NCBI RefSeq assembly: GCF_900104305.1 | Contig: NZ_FNJC01000001.1 | Location: 920,543-984,542 of the forward strand | DNA length: 64,000 nucleotides | DNA from: Filomicrobium insigne | Lineage (GTDB): Bacteria; Pseudomonadota; Alphaproteobacteria; Rhizobiales; Hyphomicrobiaceae | Reading direction: 5' to 3' | Shown here: positions 56,937 to 64,000 of the stretch, in pieces | Numbering within the stretch: position 1 is the first letter of the stretch | How the letters are laid out: each line of letters begins with the position of its first letter | Position numbers and translations under genes: made by a program | The notes under the pieces: generated by a model | What the model saw: the letters and a program-made list of their open reading frames with translations, nothing else | Databases searched by the model: none | Told to the model about the DNA's origin: nothing

Positions 56937-57557
56937 ATGGCATGGGCGATCTGGATCGTCGCACTGACGATTGGACTGGCGGCCATTCTTTGGAGCGCAG
57001 CCAACGTCGCGCCTGAGATGCACACGCTGGCCTGCGCGCTGGTGGCGGCGTCTGTTGCGGCAACTGCGATCCTCGACAACCGGAGCCTTTATCGGCGCGC
57101 CGCAACGAAGCATCGGATTGCCGCATCGACCGCGACCTATATGGGGCTGGTCTGGACGTGGGGCGCAATCGGGCTTTTCACCACTTACACTCCTATGCTG
57201 GACATTCTGCGCTGGAAGGAATGGCTTGTGTTCACGCTGGCCTTCGCAGGCGTAGCCGTCCTCTGCCTAGGATTTGCGTGGGTTATCGCCAGCGACGAAA
57301 AACGCGACAGCGGCGAACAGACCATGTTGAACCTCGCCCAGTACCTATCCGTTGGGCAATTGGTAGGAATGGGCATTGCTGCCCTCGGGCTTATCATCGA
57401 TGGAAAATTCCCCGTCACGGTGAAGAAACAGATCGAATGGCAAGACTGGGCCGCGAACAATATCTTCTTTTTCGGTGCCTTGGCTCTTGCTGCAATCACT
57501 GCCAATGCGCTCTATATGACCCGCCAGCAGAGCAAGCAGGAGACTGTCACGAGTTAA
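56937..57557 (+). CDS. Multi-TM membrane protein, paralogue of the next gene
   Basis: 206 residues from ATG at 56937 (GGGGGAAG about 5 nt upstream). Seen: about six membrane segments, with the phrase YMGLVWTWGAIGLFTTY in the third and WAANNIFFFGALALAAI near the end. The same two phrases, slightly changed, occur at matching places in the next gene, so they are tandem duplicates. No enzyme motif or signal peptide. Family unknown to me. It lies 97 nt after the MBOAT gene, in the same direction, and probably shares its transcript. Confidence 0.75.
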   Translation: MAWAIWIVALTIGLAAILWSAANVAPEMHTLACALVAASVAATAILDNRSLYRRAATKHRIAASTATYMGLVWTWGAIGLFTTYTPMLDILRWKEWLVFTLAFAGVAVLCLGFAWVIASDEKRDSGEQTMLNLAQYLSVGQLVGMGIAALGLIIDGKFPVTVKKQIEWQDWAANNIFFFGALALAAITANALYMTRQQSKQETVTS

Positions 57558-57639
57558 CTTGGGCAAGGCGCAGAGCGGCAATCTTCTGCGCGCCAACGCC
57601 GCGCAGTCCGTCTCCAGGGCTGCTGTTGAAGGAAACACG

Positions 57640-58281
57640 ATGTCACTGCAGCCGCTTATTCCCGGTCTCGTCGTGGTGATGGTCGCCTCGATCGCAATGT
57701 TAGTATGGGCTGTCGGCGAGAGCGCCCGGGACCTGGCACTTATCGCGTCGCTCGCGTTCCCTGCGGCGGCAGTCCTGGTCGGGCTTATCGTCAACCGGCG
57801 CCTCCCCAAAGGCCTGCCGATCGACGAAACTCATGAAACCATATTTGCTTCGCGGCGAAATGCGCGGCTCATGGCGATGATTTACGCCTGGGGCGCAGCT
57901 GCGATCTTTGCCACCTACTCGCTCACGCAACTGTGGTGGTGGCATAGCTGGCAATACGGGTCTGCAATGGCCTTCATCGCCTGTTGCCTGCTTATTTATG
58001 TGAACCGCATGGAGAACCTCGATAGCCCCTTAGTGCGGCCGCGTATGCTCGACGCGGCAGCGACGCTTGCGCTCATCCAAGCGGGGGCGATTGTTGCCGG
58101 GCTCACCTTTCTCATAGCATCGGGGAAGCTCGGCAGCACCAAGCCGGACTGGCCCGCGAACTACGTCTTTGTTGGCGGCGGTCTCGGGCTCATGCTGGTT
58201 TCACTTATTGCGGCACGCACACACCGTAAACTCCGCCATCTTACCGAACGTTCTGCCCAGGTGTCTCCGAGGGCGCATTAA
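57640..58281 (+). CDS. Multi-TM membrane protein, paralogue of the preceding gene
   Basis: 213 residues from ATG at 57640 with AAGGAAA about 5 nt upstream; earlier in-frame codons overlap no ribosome site. Seen: about six membrane segments; MAMIYAWGAAAIFATYS and WPANYVFVGGGLGLMLVSLIA align with the preceding protein. The C-terminus is basic (RTHRKLRHLTERS). It ends 24 nt before the convergent enoyl-CoA hydratase gene. Function unknown; duplication plus position suggests a heteromeric complex acting with the MBOAT protein. Confidence 0.75.
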   Translation: MSLQPLIPGLVVVMVASIAMLVWAVGESARDLALIASLAFPAAAVLVGLIVNRRLPKGLPIDETHETIFASRRNARLMAMIYAWGAAAIFATYSLTQLWWWHSWQYGSAMAFIACCLLIYVNRMENLDSPLVRPRMLDAAATLALIQAGAIVAGLTFLIASGKLGSTKPDWPANYVFVGGGLGLMLVSLIAARTHRKLRHLTERSAQVSPRAH

Positions 58282-58305
58282 CGAGAAGCGCCTCGCATTT
58301 GCAGC

Positions 58306-59079
58306 TCATCGATTTTTGAAGTTCGGTTTGCGCTTCTCAGAAAACGCTTCCATGCCTTCCTTCTGATCTTCCGTCGCAAACATAGAATGGAACACGCGTC
58401 GCTCGAAGAGGATCCCTTCGGACAGAGTCGTCTCGTAGGCGCGATTGACGGTTTCCTTCGTCATCATTACTGCGGGCAATGACAGCGATGCGATCTTGCT
58501 TGCAACCTTTTCCGCCTCCGTCAACAGATCCGCCGCAGGCACGACCCGACTGACAAGACCGGAGCGCTCCGCTTCCTCAGCATCCATCATGCGGCCAGTC
58601 AGGCACATCTCCATGGCTTTCGATTTGCCAACGAAGCGCGTCAGCCGCTGCGTGCCACCAATCCCCGGCATGATGCCCAGCGTGATTTCAGGCTGTCCGA
58701 ACTTGGCTGTGTCCGCAGCCAGGATGAAATCGCATTGCATCGCAAGTTCGCAGCCGCCTCCGAGGCAGTAACCGGCGACAGCCGCGATGACGGGCTTGCG
58801 GCATCGGGCGGCAACATCCCAATTGGCTGCGAAGTCCTCTCGGTAGACGTCCATGAAGGATTTCGGCGCCATCTCTTTGATGTCGGCCCCAGCAGCGAAC
58901 GCTTTTTCCGATCCGGTAATGACGATCGCGCCGATCGCGTCGTCGCGATCATAGCCCGTCAATGCTTCGGCCAGCTCACCGACCAGCTGCGTGTTCAGTG
59001 CGTTCAGCGCGTCAGGCCGGCTCAGCGTGATGATCGCCACGCGTCCCTTGGTTTCGCAGAGGATCGTCTCATAGGCCAT
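58306..59079 (-). CDS. Enoyl-CoA hydratase
   Basis: 257 residues from ATG at 59079 ([14 protein letters not shown]), with GGAGAAAG upstream. Seen: crotonase fold with [13 protein letters not shown], oxyanion loop [11 protein letters not shown] (about residue 63-73), and both catalytic Glu regions, [18 protein letters not shown] and [18 protein letters not shown]. Known: adds water to trans-2-enoyl-CoA in beta-oxidation. Just downstream of mutM on the same strand (41 nt), an arrangement conserved in Hyphomicrobiales, where rpsT and dnaA usually come next. Confidence 0.94.
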   Translation of the reverse strand: MAYETILCETKGRVAIITLSRPDALNALNTQLVGELAEALTGYDRDDAIGAIVITGSEKAFAAGADIKEMAPKSFMDVYREDFAANWDVAARCRKPVIAAVAGYCLGGGCELAMQCDFILAADTAKFGQPEITLGIMPGIGGTQRLTRFVGKSKAMEMCLTGRMMDAEEAERSGLVSRVVPAADLLTEAEKVASKIASLSLPAVMMTKETVNRAYETTLSEGILFERRVFHSMFATEDQKEGMEAFSEKRKPNFKNR

Positions 59080-59120
59080 GATCTTTCTCCGGTCGTCTCT
59101 GGTCCTTGTTGGTCGCACCG

Positions 59121-60011
59121 TTAGCGCTGGCAGGATGGGCAATAGAATGTCGAGCGCCCAGCCTGGACGATACGGCGAACGGTGCCTCCACAGCCAGTCC
59201 GGCTACAAGGCTCGCCTTCGCGGCCATAGACCGCAAAGGTGTGCTGGAAATATCCGAGTTCTCCAGAAGCTTGCCGGTAATCGCGCAGTGAGGACCCGCC
59301 CGCAGCTATGGCATCATTGAGAACACTCACGATGGCCGGGACCAAGCGTTCGGCGCGCGCCGTTGGAGCGGCCTTCTTGGTCGCCAAGCTCGACGCGACG
59401 CGTAACGGCGACAACTTCGCGCGATACAACGCCTCGCACACGTAAATATTGCCAAGACCCGCAACGTTGCGCTGATCCATCAGGAAGGCCTTGAGATCCG
59501 TGGTGCGGCCCGTGGCGCGGGCGGCGAGGTGGCCAGCATGCAGCGCGTTGCTCAACGGCTCAGGACCCATCGCGGCAAAGAGCGCATGCGTGTCCAACGC
59601 GTTCGCCTCGATCAACAACATGAAGCCGAAGCGACGGGCGTCGTTATAGGTCACGGTTGTTCCGCGATCGGTGTGAAAGACGACATGATCGTGTTTCGCG
59701 GCTGGGGTTACCTCATGAGTAAAAACGCCGGGACGGCTGCCATTGCCGTCCATTGCACCAGGTACAATGGTAAACCTGCCGCTCATGCCGAGATGCATGA
59801 CGAGGCTTTCATCACCTTCCAGATCCGCGATCAGATATTTCGCGCGACGGCGTAGCGCCTCAACACGGCGTCCGGATAGGCGTTCGGCGAACCTATCGGG
59901 AAGCGGGAAGCGCAAATCCGGCCGCCGCTGCTCGACTTGCACGAGCCGCCTCCCCACCAACTCCGGCTCCAGGCCGCGTCTTACGGTTTCAACTTCGGGT
60001 AATTCCGGCAA
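59121..60011 (-). CDS. mutM: Formamidopyrimidine-DNA glycosylase (Fpg)
   Basis: 296 residues from a TTG at 60011, which has GGAG 7 nt upstream and makes the protein begin (M)[12 protein letters not shown]. The catalytic Pro must be residue 2, so this start is required; the frame extends 29 codons further upstream without meaning. Seen: [11 protein letters not shown], the helix-two-turn-helix region [16 protein letters not shown], and a C-terminal zinc finger with CSRTGCGG and YCPSCQR. Known: removes 8-oxoguanine and other oxidised bases. Divergent from ubiE (107 bp). Confidence 0.96.
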   Translation of the reverse strand: MPELPEVETVRRGLEPELVGRRLVQVEQRRPDLRFPLPDRFAERLSGRRVEALRRRAKYLIADLEGDESLVMHLGMSGRFTIVPGAMDGNGSRPGVFTHEVTPAAKHDHVVFHTDRGTTVTYNDARRFGFMLLIEANALDTHALFAAMGPEPLSNALHAGHLAARATGRTTDLKAFLMDQRNVAGLGNIYVCEALYRAKLSPLRVASSLATKKAAPTARAERLVPAIVSVLNDAIAAGGSSLRDYRQASGELGYFQHTFAVYGREGEPCSRTGCGGTVRRIVQAGRSTFYCPSCQR

Positions 60012-60118
60012 CGGGCACTCCTGATTCAACGCCCTCAAGCATCGTGATAAGCGTTTTGGCGCAATGGCGTAGCATCGCTCGCAATAGTTGGCTATCACAG
60101 GTGGAGAGACGAGATTTG

Positions 60119-60916
60119 ATGGAGACGTGCGGGCCCATGATCGATGAGCGCACAGGCGAACCGGGCGATGCCCAAACCAGCTTTGGCTTTCGCAACGTGG
60201 CGGAAGGGGAACGGCAAGGGCTTGTCAACGAGGTGTTTGCGAAGGTCGCCCAGCGCTACGACCTGATGAACGACCTCATGTCCGGCGGTCTGCACCGACT
60301 CTGGAAAGACGATTTGATCGGGTGGCTGGCCCCGCCGCGATCGGGCCGCGCTTTCCGGCTGCTCGATGTCGCCGGCGGGACCGGAGACGTTGCGTTACGC
60401 TTTGCACGTGCGACGGACACCGATGGAACTGCCGTTATATGCGATATCTCGCCGGAGATGCTCGACGTCGGACGTCACCGCGTTGCAGATGCTGGATTGG
60501 ACGGGCGCATCGAACTGGTTGAAGGCAATGCGGAGGCGTTACCTTTCCCTGACCGGGCGTTTGACGCCTACACGATCGCTTTCGGCATCCGCAACGTCAC
60601 CCACATCGATCAGGCGCTGCGTGAAGCCTATCGTGTCTTAAAGCCTGGCGGACGGTTCCTGTGCCTGGAATTTTCCGAATGCCGCATTCCGCTTCTCGAT
60701 CGCGTCTATGATTTCCATTCCTTCGAGGTCATCCCGCGCCTGGGCAAACTGACGGCAGGAGACGCACAACCCTACGAGTACCTCGTCGAGTCAATCCGCA
60801 AATTCCCGAAGCAGGAGCGTTTCGCCGATATGATCCGCGCTGCGGGCTTTTCCCAGGTGAAATATCGGAATCTGTCCGGCGGCATCGCCGCGATGCATTC
60901 CGGTTGGCGGATCTAA
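60119..60916 (+). CDS. ubiE: Demethylmenaquinone/2-methoxy-6-polyprenyl-1,4-benzoquinol methylase
   Basis: 265 residues from ATG at 60119; ATG at 60137 and an upstream start at 60044 are alternatives. Seen: [27 protein letters not shown] motif [46 protein letters not shown] and the family ending [15 protein letters not shown]. Known: C-methylation in ubiquinone (and menaquinone) synthesis. ubiB lies about 1 kb downstream on the same strand, the usual mutM/ubiE/ubiB order, interrupted here by one extra gene. Confidence 0.95.
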   Translation: METCGPMIDERTGEPGDAQTSFGFRNVAEGERQGLVNEVFAKVAQRYDLMNDLMSGGLHRLWKDDLIGWLAPPRSGRAFRLLDVAGGTGDVALRFARATDTDGTAVICDISPEMLDVGRHRVADAGLDGRIELVEGNAEALPFPDRAFDAYTIAFGIRNVTHIDQALREAYRVLKPGGRFLCLEFSECRIPLLDRVYDFHSFEVIPRLGKLTAGDAQPYEYLVESIRKFPKQERFADMIRAAGFSQVKYRNLSGGIAAMHSGWRI

Positions 60917-61145
60917 GGTTGCATCGGCTTTTTGTCAGGCCTGATCTATCTCCTCCGGTGTCCCGTCACCAGCTGAACCAGCATTAACCAGGAATATTGC
61001 GAAAATTCCTCGCGGCCTGTTCTTCAGGGAACAGCCGATTTTCCGCGTGTGCGCCATGTTGGGTCTCAAGAACGCAGGGCGCCTTTGAACCTTTTGCCAG
61101 CCCAGCGCGACAACAGAGACAGACACCGGCTCAGGAGATACCACC

Positions 61146-61691
61146 ATGTTGCGCTCACTCATCGCACTGACCCTTTCCCTCGCTGTCGCGACTGCAGCTT
61201 TCACCCCCAAGGCGCAGGCTGGCGGCAAAGGACTGGCTATCGGCATCGGCGTTGGCATGTTGCTGAGCCATGGCATGCATCAACAGCAACGCCATCACGC
61301 GGAACAGCGCCGCCGGGCCGCAGCTTATGAACGCGCCAGGGCTCGCGAGCGGGCTGCTGCGGAACGTCGCGCCGAACAACGCCGGATCGCGGCCCAGCGC
61401 AAGGCAGAGGCTCGTCGTTTGGCCGCCCGCAAGGCAGCAGCAGAACAGAAGATCGCTCAGCAGCAGGCCGAAGAAGAGGCGGAAGAGATTGCTGCTATCG
61501 ATCCGCCGCTACCGGTTCAGAAGGTTGTCGCGCAGGCGGATGCCTCCGATGTCGTGACGGGTTCCACGGTTACCGCCACCCCGGCAGTCATCGAGACGAA
61601 CACCTCTACAGTTGCTGCTGCTCCAGAACTCGGCTGCAAGAAGTTCATCCCCTCGGCAAATCTGACCATCAGTGTCGTCTGTGAGGATTGA
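61146..61691 (+). CDS. Exported Ala/Arg-rich coiled-coil protein
   Basis: 181 residues. Seen: a signal peptide (cleavage likely after AQA, about residue 25), a glycine-rich patch (GGKGLAIGIGVGMLLSHG), a long Arg/Ala/Glu/Gln-rich helical segment (residues 46-115) that should form a coiled coil, an acidic hinge, a Thr/Val-rich stretch, and a C-terminal motif with two Cys (LGCKKFIPSANLTISVVCED). A GGAG lies 7 nt before the ATG. Family unknown. It sits between ubiE and ubiB with its own terminator, so it is an insertion in that pair. The C-terminal Cys pair is like that of the DUF2147 protein of this window. Confidence 0.72.
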   Translation: MLRSLIALTLSLAVATAAFTPKAQAGGKGLAIGIGVGMLLSHGMHQQQRHHAEQRRRAAAYERARARERAAAERRAEQRRIAAQRKAEARRLAARKAAAEQKIAQQQAEEEAEEIAAIDPPLPVQKVVAQADASDVVTGSTVTATPAVIETNTSTVAAAPELGCKKFIPSANLTISVVCED

Positions 61692-61722
61692 TCCAGGGCA
61701 GCTGAACATTTTAACTGACTTA

Positions 61723-61753
61723 ACGCCCTGGCGGTTAACCACCAGGGCGTTTT
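61723..61753 (+). terminator. Rho-independent terminator before ubiB
   Basis: A 9-bp stem ACGCCCTGG/CCAGGGCGT (61723-61731 with 61742-61750), extended inside by GG/CC, followed by TTTT. It ends the exported-protein transcript. Confidence 0.88.
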
Positions 61754-61918
61754 GACGTGCTAGAAGGCCGACAACCCCCGTGGGCCGAGCCAACGTTGAC
61801 CCATTATGCTCACAAGTGGTTGTCCGCGGGTCTTGACCAGGGCGGACTAACCAGCAATCTGCGCGGAAAGTTTACACACTTTCCACCGTCACAATTCACC
61901 CAGGAGACATCATCCCCC

Positions 61919-63511
61919 ATGGCCGGCGCCCTGATGAACGTTCTGCGTCTCGCGCGCGCAGGCGTCGTGCTCGCGCAGTACGGCGTGCGGTTCGTGCCGC
62001 CTGGAATGAAGGTCCCGGCACCCTTGCTGATCGCGCGCGCGTTGGCGGTCCCGATCCGGGCCGTGACATGGCCATTTCGTGCACGGCAGCCGAAATCAGC
62101 GCGTATCACGGAAGCGCTCGCATCACTTGGGCCGTCCTATATAAAGCTGGGCCAGTTTCTCGCCACGCGTGCCGATGTCATCGGACCGGAACTGGCGAGT
62201 GATCTCTCGCAGCTTCAGGACAAGCTTCCCCCCTTTCCCATGCGCGAAAGTCGTCGTGCCGTAGAGGAGGCGCTTGGCGGAAGGCTTGAAGATCACTTCA
62301 GTACGTTCGGACCTCCAGTCGCGGCAGCGTCTATCGCGCAAGTTCACAAAGCAACCGTTGCCGACGCGACGGGGCCGCGCGATGTCGCCGTTAAGATCCT
62401 ACGTCCTAGCGTGGAGCGCCGCTTCAAGGCTGACCTCGACAGCTATTACTTCGCCGCACGACAGATCGAGCGGTTTCATCCGCCATCTCGTCGTTTGCGG
62501 CCAGTTGCCGTCGTTGACACGCTGAAGCGTACCACCGAGCTGGAAATGGACTTGAGGCTGGAAGCGGCCGCCATTTCCGAAATGGCGGAGAATATCACCG
62601 ACGATAAAGGCTTTCGCGTTCCTTCCGTGGACTGGAAGCGGACGTCCAAACGGGTCATGACGCTTGAGTGGATCGATGGGATCCCGATCGCGGACCATGC
62701 GCGGCTCAAGGCGGCTGGTCATGATCTGAAATCGCTTGGTCTTATTACCCTGCGATCGTTCCTGCGCCACGCCATGCGCGACGGCTTTTTCCATGCCGAC
62801 ATGCATCAGGGCAATCTGCTCGTCGACAAGAGCGGCGATGTTGTTGCGGTGGACTTCGGCATCATGGGACGTCTTGGCGCCATGGAGCGACGGTTCCTCG
62901 CCGAGATTCTGCACGGGCTGATTACGCGCGACTATCGCCGCGTCGCAGCCATTCACTTTGAAGCCGGTTATGTTCCACAGCATCATTCGGTGGAAGTTTT
63001 CGCCCAAGCCATGCGCGCAATAGGAGAACCCATTCACGGTCGGACGGCGGAAGAGATTTCCATGGCCGATTTGTTGGGTCAGCTCTTTGCCTACACGGAA
63101 GTGTTCGACATGGAGACCCGACCGGAACTCATCCTGCTGCAAAAAAGCATGGTGATTGTTGAGGGCGTTGCGCGGTCGCTCGACCCTGGGCTCAACATGT
63201 GGACGGCAGCCGAACCTGTGGCACGCGATTGGATGCAGAGCAATCTCGGTGTCATTGGTCAGATCAAGGACGTGGGGGAAGGCGCTTCGACACTTGGCAA
63301 AGTGTTAGCGGATGCGCCGCAGTTCATGCTCCGCGCGCAGGGTACGCTGAAATCGCTCGATCAAATGACGCGTGATGGATTGCGGCTCGACGAAACGACA
63401 ATCCGCCGCCTTGCGCGCGAGGAAGCGCGTGCGTCCTGGTCGGGACGCGCCGCGCTTTGGATCGGTGCACTGAGCCTCGCCGCGATTGCGGCCCTTCACT
63501 TGTGGGGCTGA
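61919..63511 (+). CDS. ubiB: Ubiquinone biosynthesis atypical kinase UbiB
   Basis: 530 residues from ATG at 61919; GGAG lies 12 nt upstream, and an ATG five codons later is possible. The frame is open to 61757 but crosses a terminator region. Seen: the KxGQ motif SYIKLGQFLATRADV (about residue 75), the Ala-rich loop in AAASIAQVHKA, HADMHQGNLLV with the catalytic loop and VDFGIMGR (DFG), and a C-terminal membrane anchor (about residues 510-528). Known: an ABC1/ADCK-type kinase-like ATPase needed for ubiquinone assembly and for extracting intermediates. Confidence 0.95.
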   Translation: MAGALMNVLRLARAGVVLAQYGVRFVPPGMKVPAPLLIARALAVPIRAVTWPFRARQPKSARITEALASLGPSYIKLGQFLATRADVIGPELASDLSQLQDKLPPFPMRESRRAVEEALGGRLEDHFSTFGPPVAAASIAQVHKATVADATGPRDVAVKILRPSVERRFKADLDSYYFAARQIERFHPPSRRLRPVAVVDTLKRTTELEMDLRLEAAAISEMAENITDDKGFRVPSVDWKRTSKRVMTLEWIDGIPIADHARLKAAGHDLKSLGLITLRSFLRHAMRDGFFHADMHQGNLLVDKSGDVVAVDFGIMGRLGAMERRFLAEILHGLITRDYRRVAAIHFEAGYVPQHHSVEVFAQAMRAIGEPIHGRTAEEISMADLLGQLFAYTEVFDMETRPELILLQKSMVIVEGVARSLDPGLNMWTAAEPVARDWMQSNLGVIGQIKDVGEGASTLGKVLADAPQFMLRAQGTLKSLDQMTRDGLRLDETTIRRLAREEARASWSGRAALWIGALSLAAIAALHLWG

Positions 63512-63561
63512 TCGCGAACTGAAAAAATCAGTTTCAGACCTACCCAAGCTCTATCCTTGAC

Positions 63562-64000
63562 TTACACCTTCGTGTCTTCATCCCTATCGGATGAAGGCAC
63601 AAAGAGTGACGCTGGGAACTCCGCCGCATAGCGGCGCCACTTCGGACGCGGATGATATTCCGGCCGACGGCTATGATCCGGCTCCACGACCCTACGATAC
63701 AAGTGCCAGGTTGAATGCCCCAGCACCGGCACGACAATCGCCAATCCCATGAAAAATGGGATCGCGCCTAGGATCAGTGCTGCGATGACGATCAATCCCC
63801 ACAGCGCCATCGTGAATGGATTTTTGAGGACCGCCTTCATGGAAGTCGCGAGTGCCGTCGGCAACCCGACATGGCGGTCGAGCAGCAAAGGAAAAGAAAC
63901 GACGCTCAGCATCAGGGCCAGAACCGCAAACACAAGACCGATCGCATTGCCGACAATGATGACGTTATGCCCTTCCTTGGTCGTTAGGAGATCTCGCAGG
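63562..64000 (-). CDS. DUF2189-domain membrane protein (5' end cut)
   Basis: At least 145 residues; the frame is open to the right edge. Seen: LRDLLTTKEGHNVIIVGNAIGLVFAVL then SVVSFPLLLDRHVGL, the hallmark of DUF2189, four membrane segments in the visible part, and a basic, hydrophilic C-terminus (RRPEYHPRPKWRRYAAEF). Known: DUF2189 proteins are alphaproteobacterial inner-membrane proteins, often near cytochrome oxidase genes, of unknown role. It converges with ubiB (50-nt gap). The N-terminus is outside the window. Confidence 0.85.
   Translation of the reverse strand, partial: LRDLLTTKEGHNVIIVGNAIGLVFAVLALMLSVVSFPLLLDRHVGLPTALATSMKAVLKNPFTMALWGLIVIAALILGAIPFFMGLAIVVPVLGHSTWHLYRRVVEPDHSRRPEYHPRPKWRRYAAEFPASLFVPSSDRDEDTKV

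Overview
The window is a stretch of alphaproteobacterial chromosome, most likely from the order Hyphomicrobiales and possibly a Hyphomicrobium-like lineage. The lineage rests on gene content and order: gcrA, mmcB, mbfA with an Irr-type operator, the ActS/ActR redox pair, an HWE histidine kinase, a SAM-II riboswitch before metZ, and the blocks tlpA/argH/lptM/lysA, gcrA/argD/argF/hslO, phoR-pstSCAB-phoU-phoB and mutM/ubiE/ubiB. I see no rRNA, tRNA, CRISPR array, insertion sequence or prophage. Coding density is high and most genes are housekeeping.

Layout. 1-17 kb is mainly amino-acid biosynthesis: lysA, dapD and dapE for lysine/diaminopimelate; argH, argE, argF and argD for arginine; metZ for methionine under a SAM-II riboswitch. 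Interspersed are the thioredoxin-like TlpA, Hsp33, ApaG, a two-domain Dcd-type deaminase, a LysR regulator facing a tiny histone-H1-like peptide gene, and several exported or membrane proteins of unknown role. 17.9-23.3 kb has the cell-cycle regulator gcrA and an RND efflux pair. 23.6-32.6 kb is the complete phosphate module (phoR, pstSCAB, phoU, phoB) with polyphosphate kinase ppk2 diverging from phoR. 32.6-36 kb holds a two-gene operon for a tandem UspA-like protein and a Lon-like protein that has lost both its P-loop and its catalytic lysine.

36-46.7 kb holds mmcB, the ActR/ActS system, a PHA depolymerase, a YgjP-type metallopeptidase, mbfA with a 15-bp Irr-box palindrome, an orphan HWE kinase and small stress-type genes. 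46.7-54.2 kb carries dnaA-dnaN-recF-gyrB in the ancestral order. Upstream of dnaA is a roughly 680-bp gene-poor interval with a perfect CtrA site overlapping a DnaA-box-like 9-mer, plus GANTC sites: a candidate replication origin or CtrA/CcrM-controlled dnaA promoter. rpsT follows. A plus-strand cassette of an MBOAT acyltransferase and two paralogous membrane proteins then sits inside the otherwise syntenic rpsT/enoyl-CoA hydratase/mutM block. The window ends with ubiE, an exported Ala/Arg-rich protein, ubiB and a truncated DUF2189 gene.

Points most worth a second look: the pseudo-Lon/UspA-like operon, the candidate origin, the MBOAT cassette, the long spacer between the SAM-II riboswitch and metZ, the 40-residue basic peptide, and a 31-codon reading frame directly before a terminator near the candidate origin.
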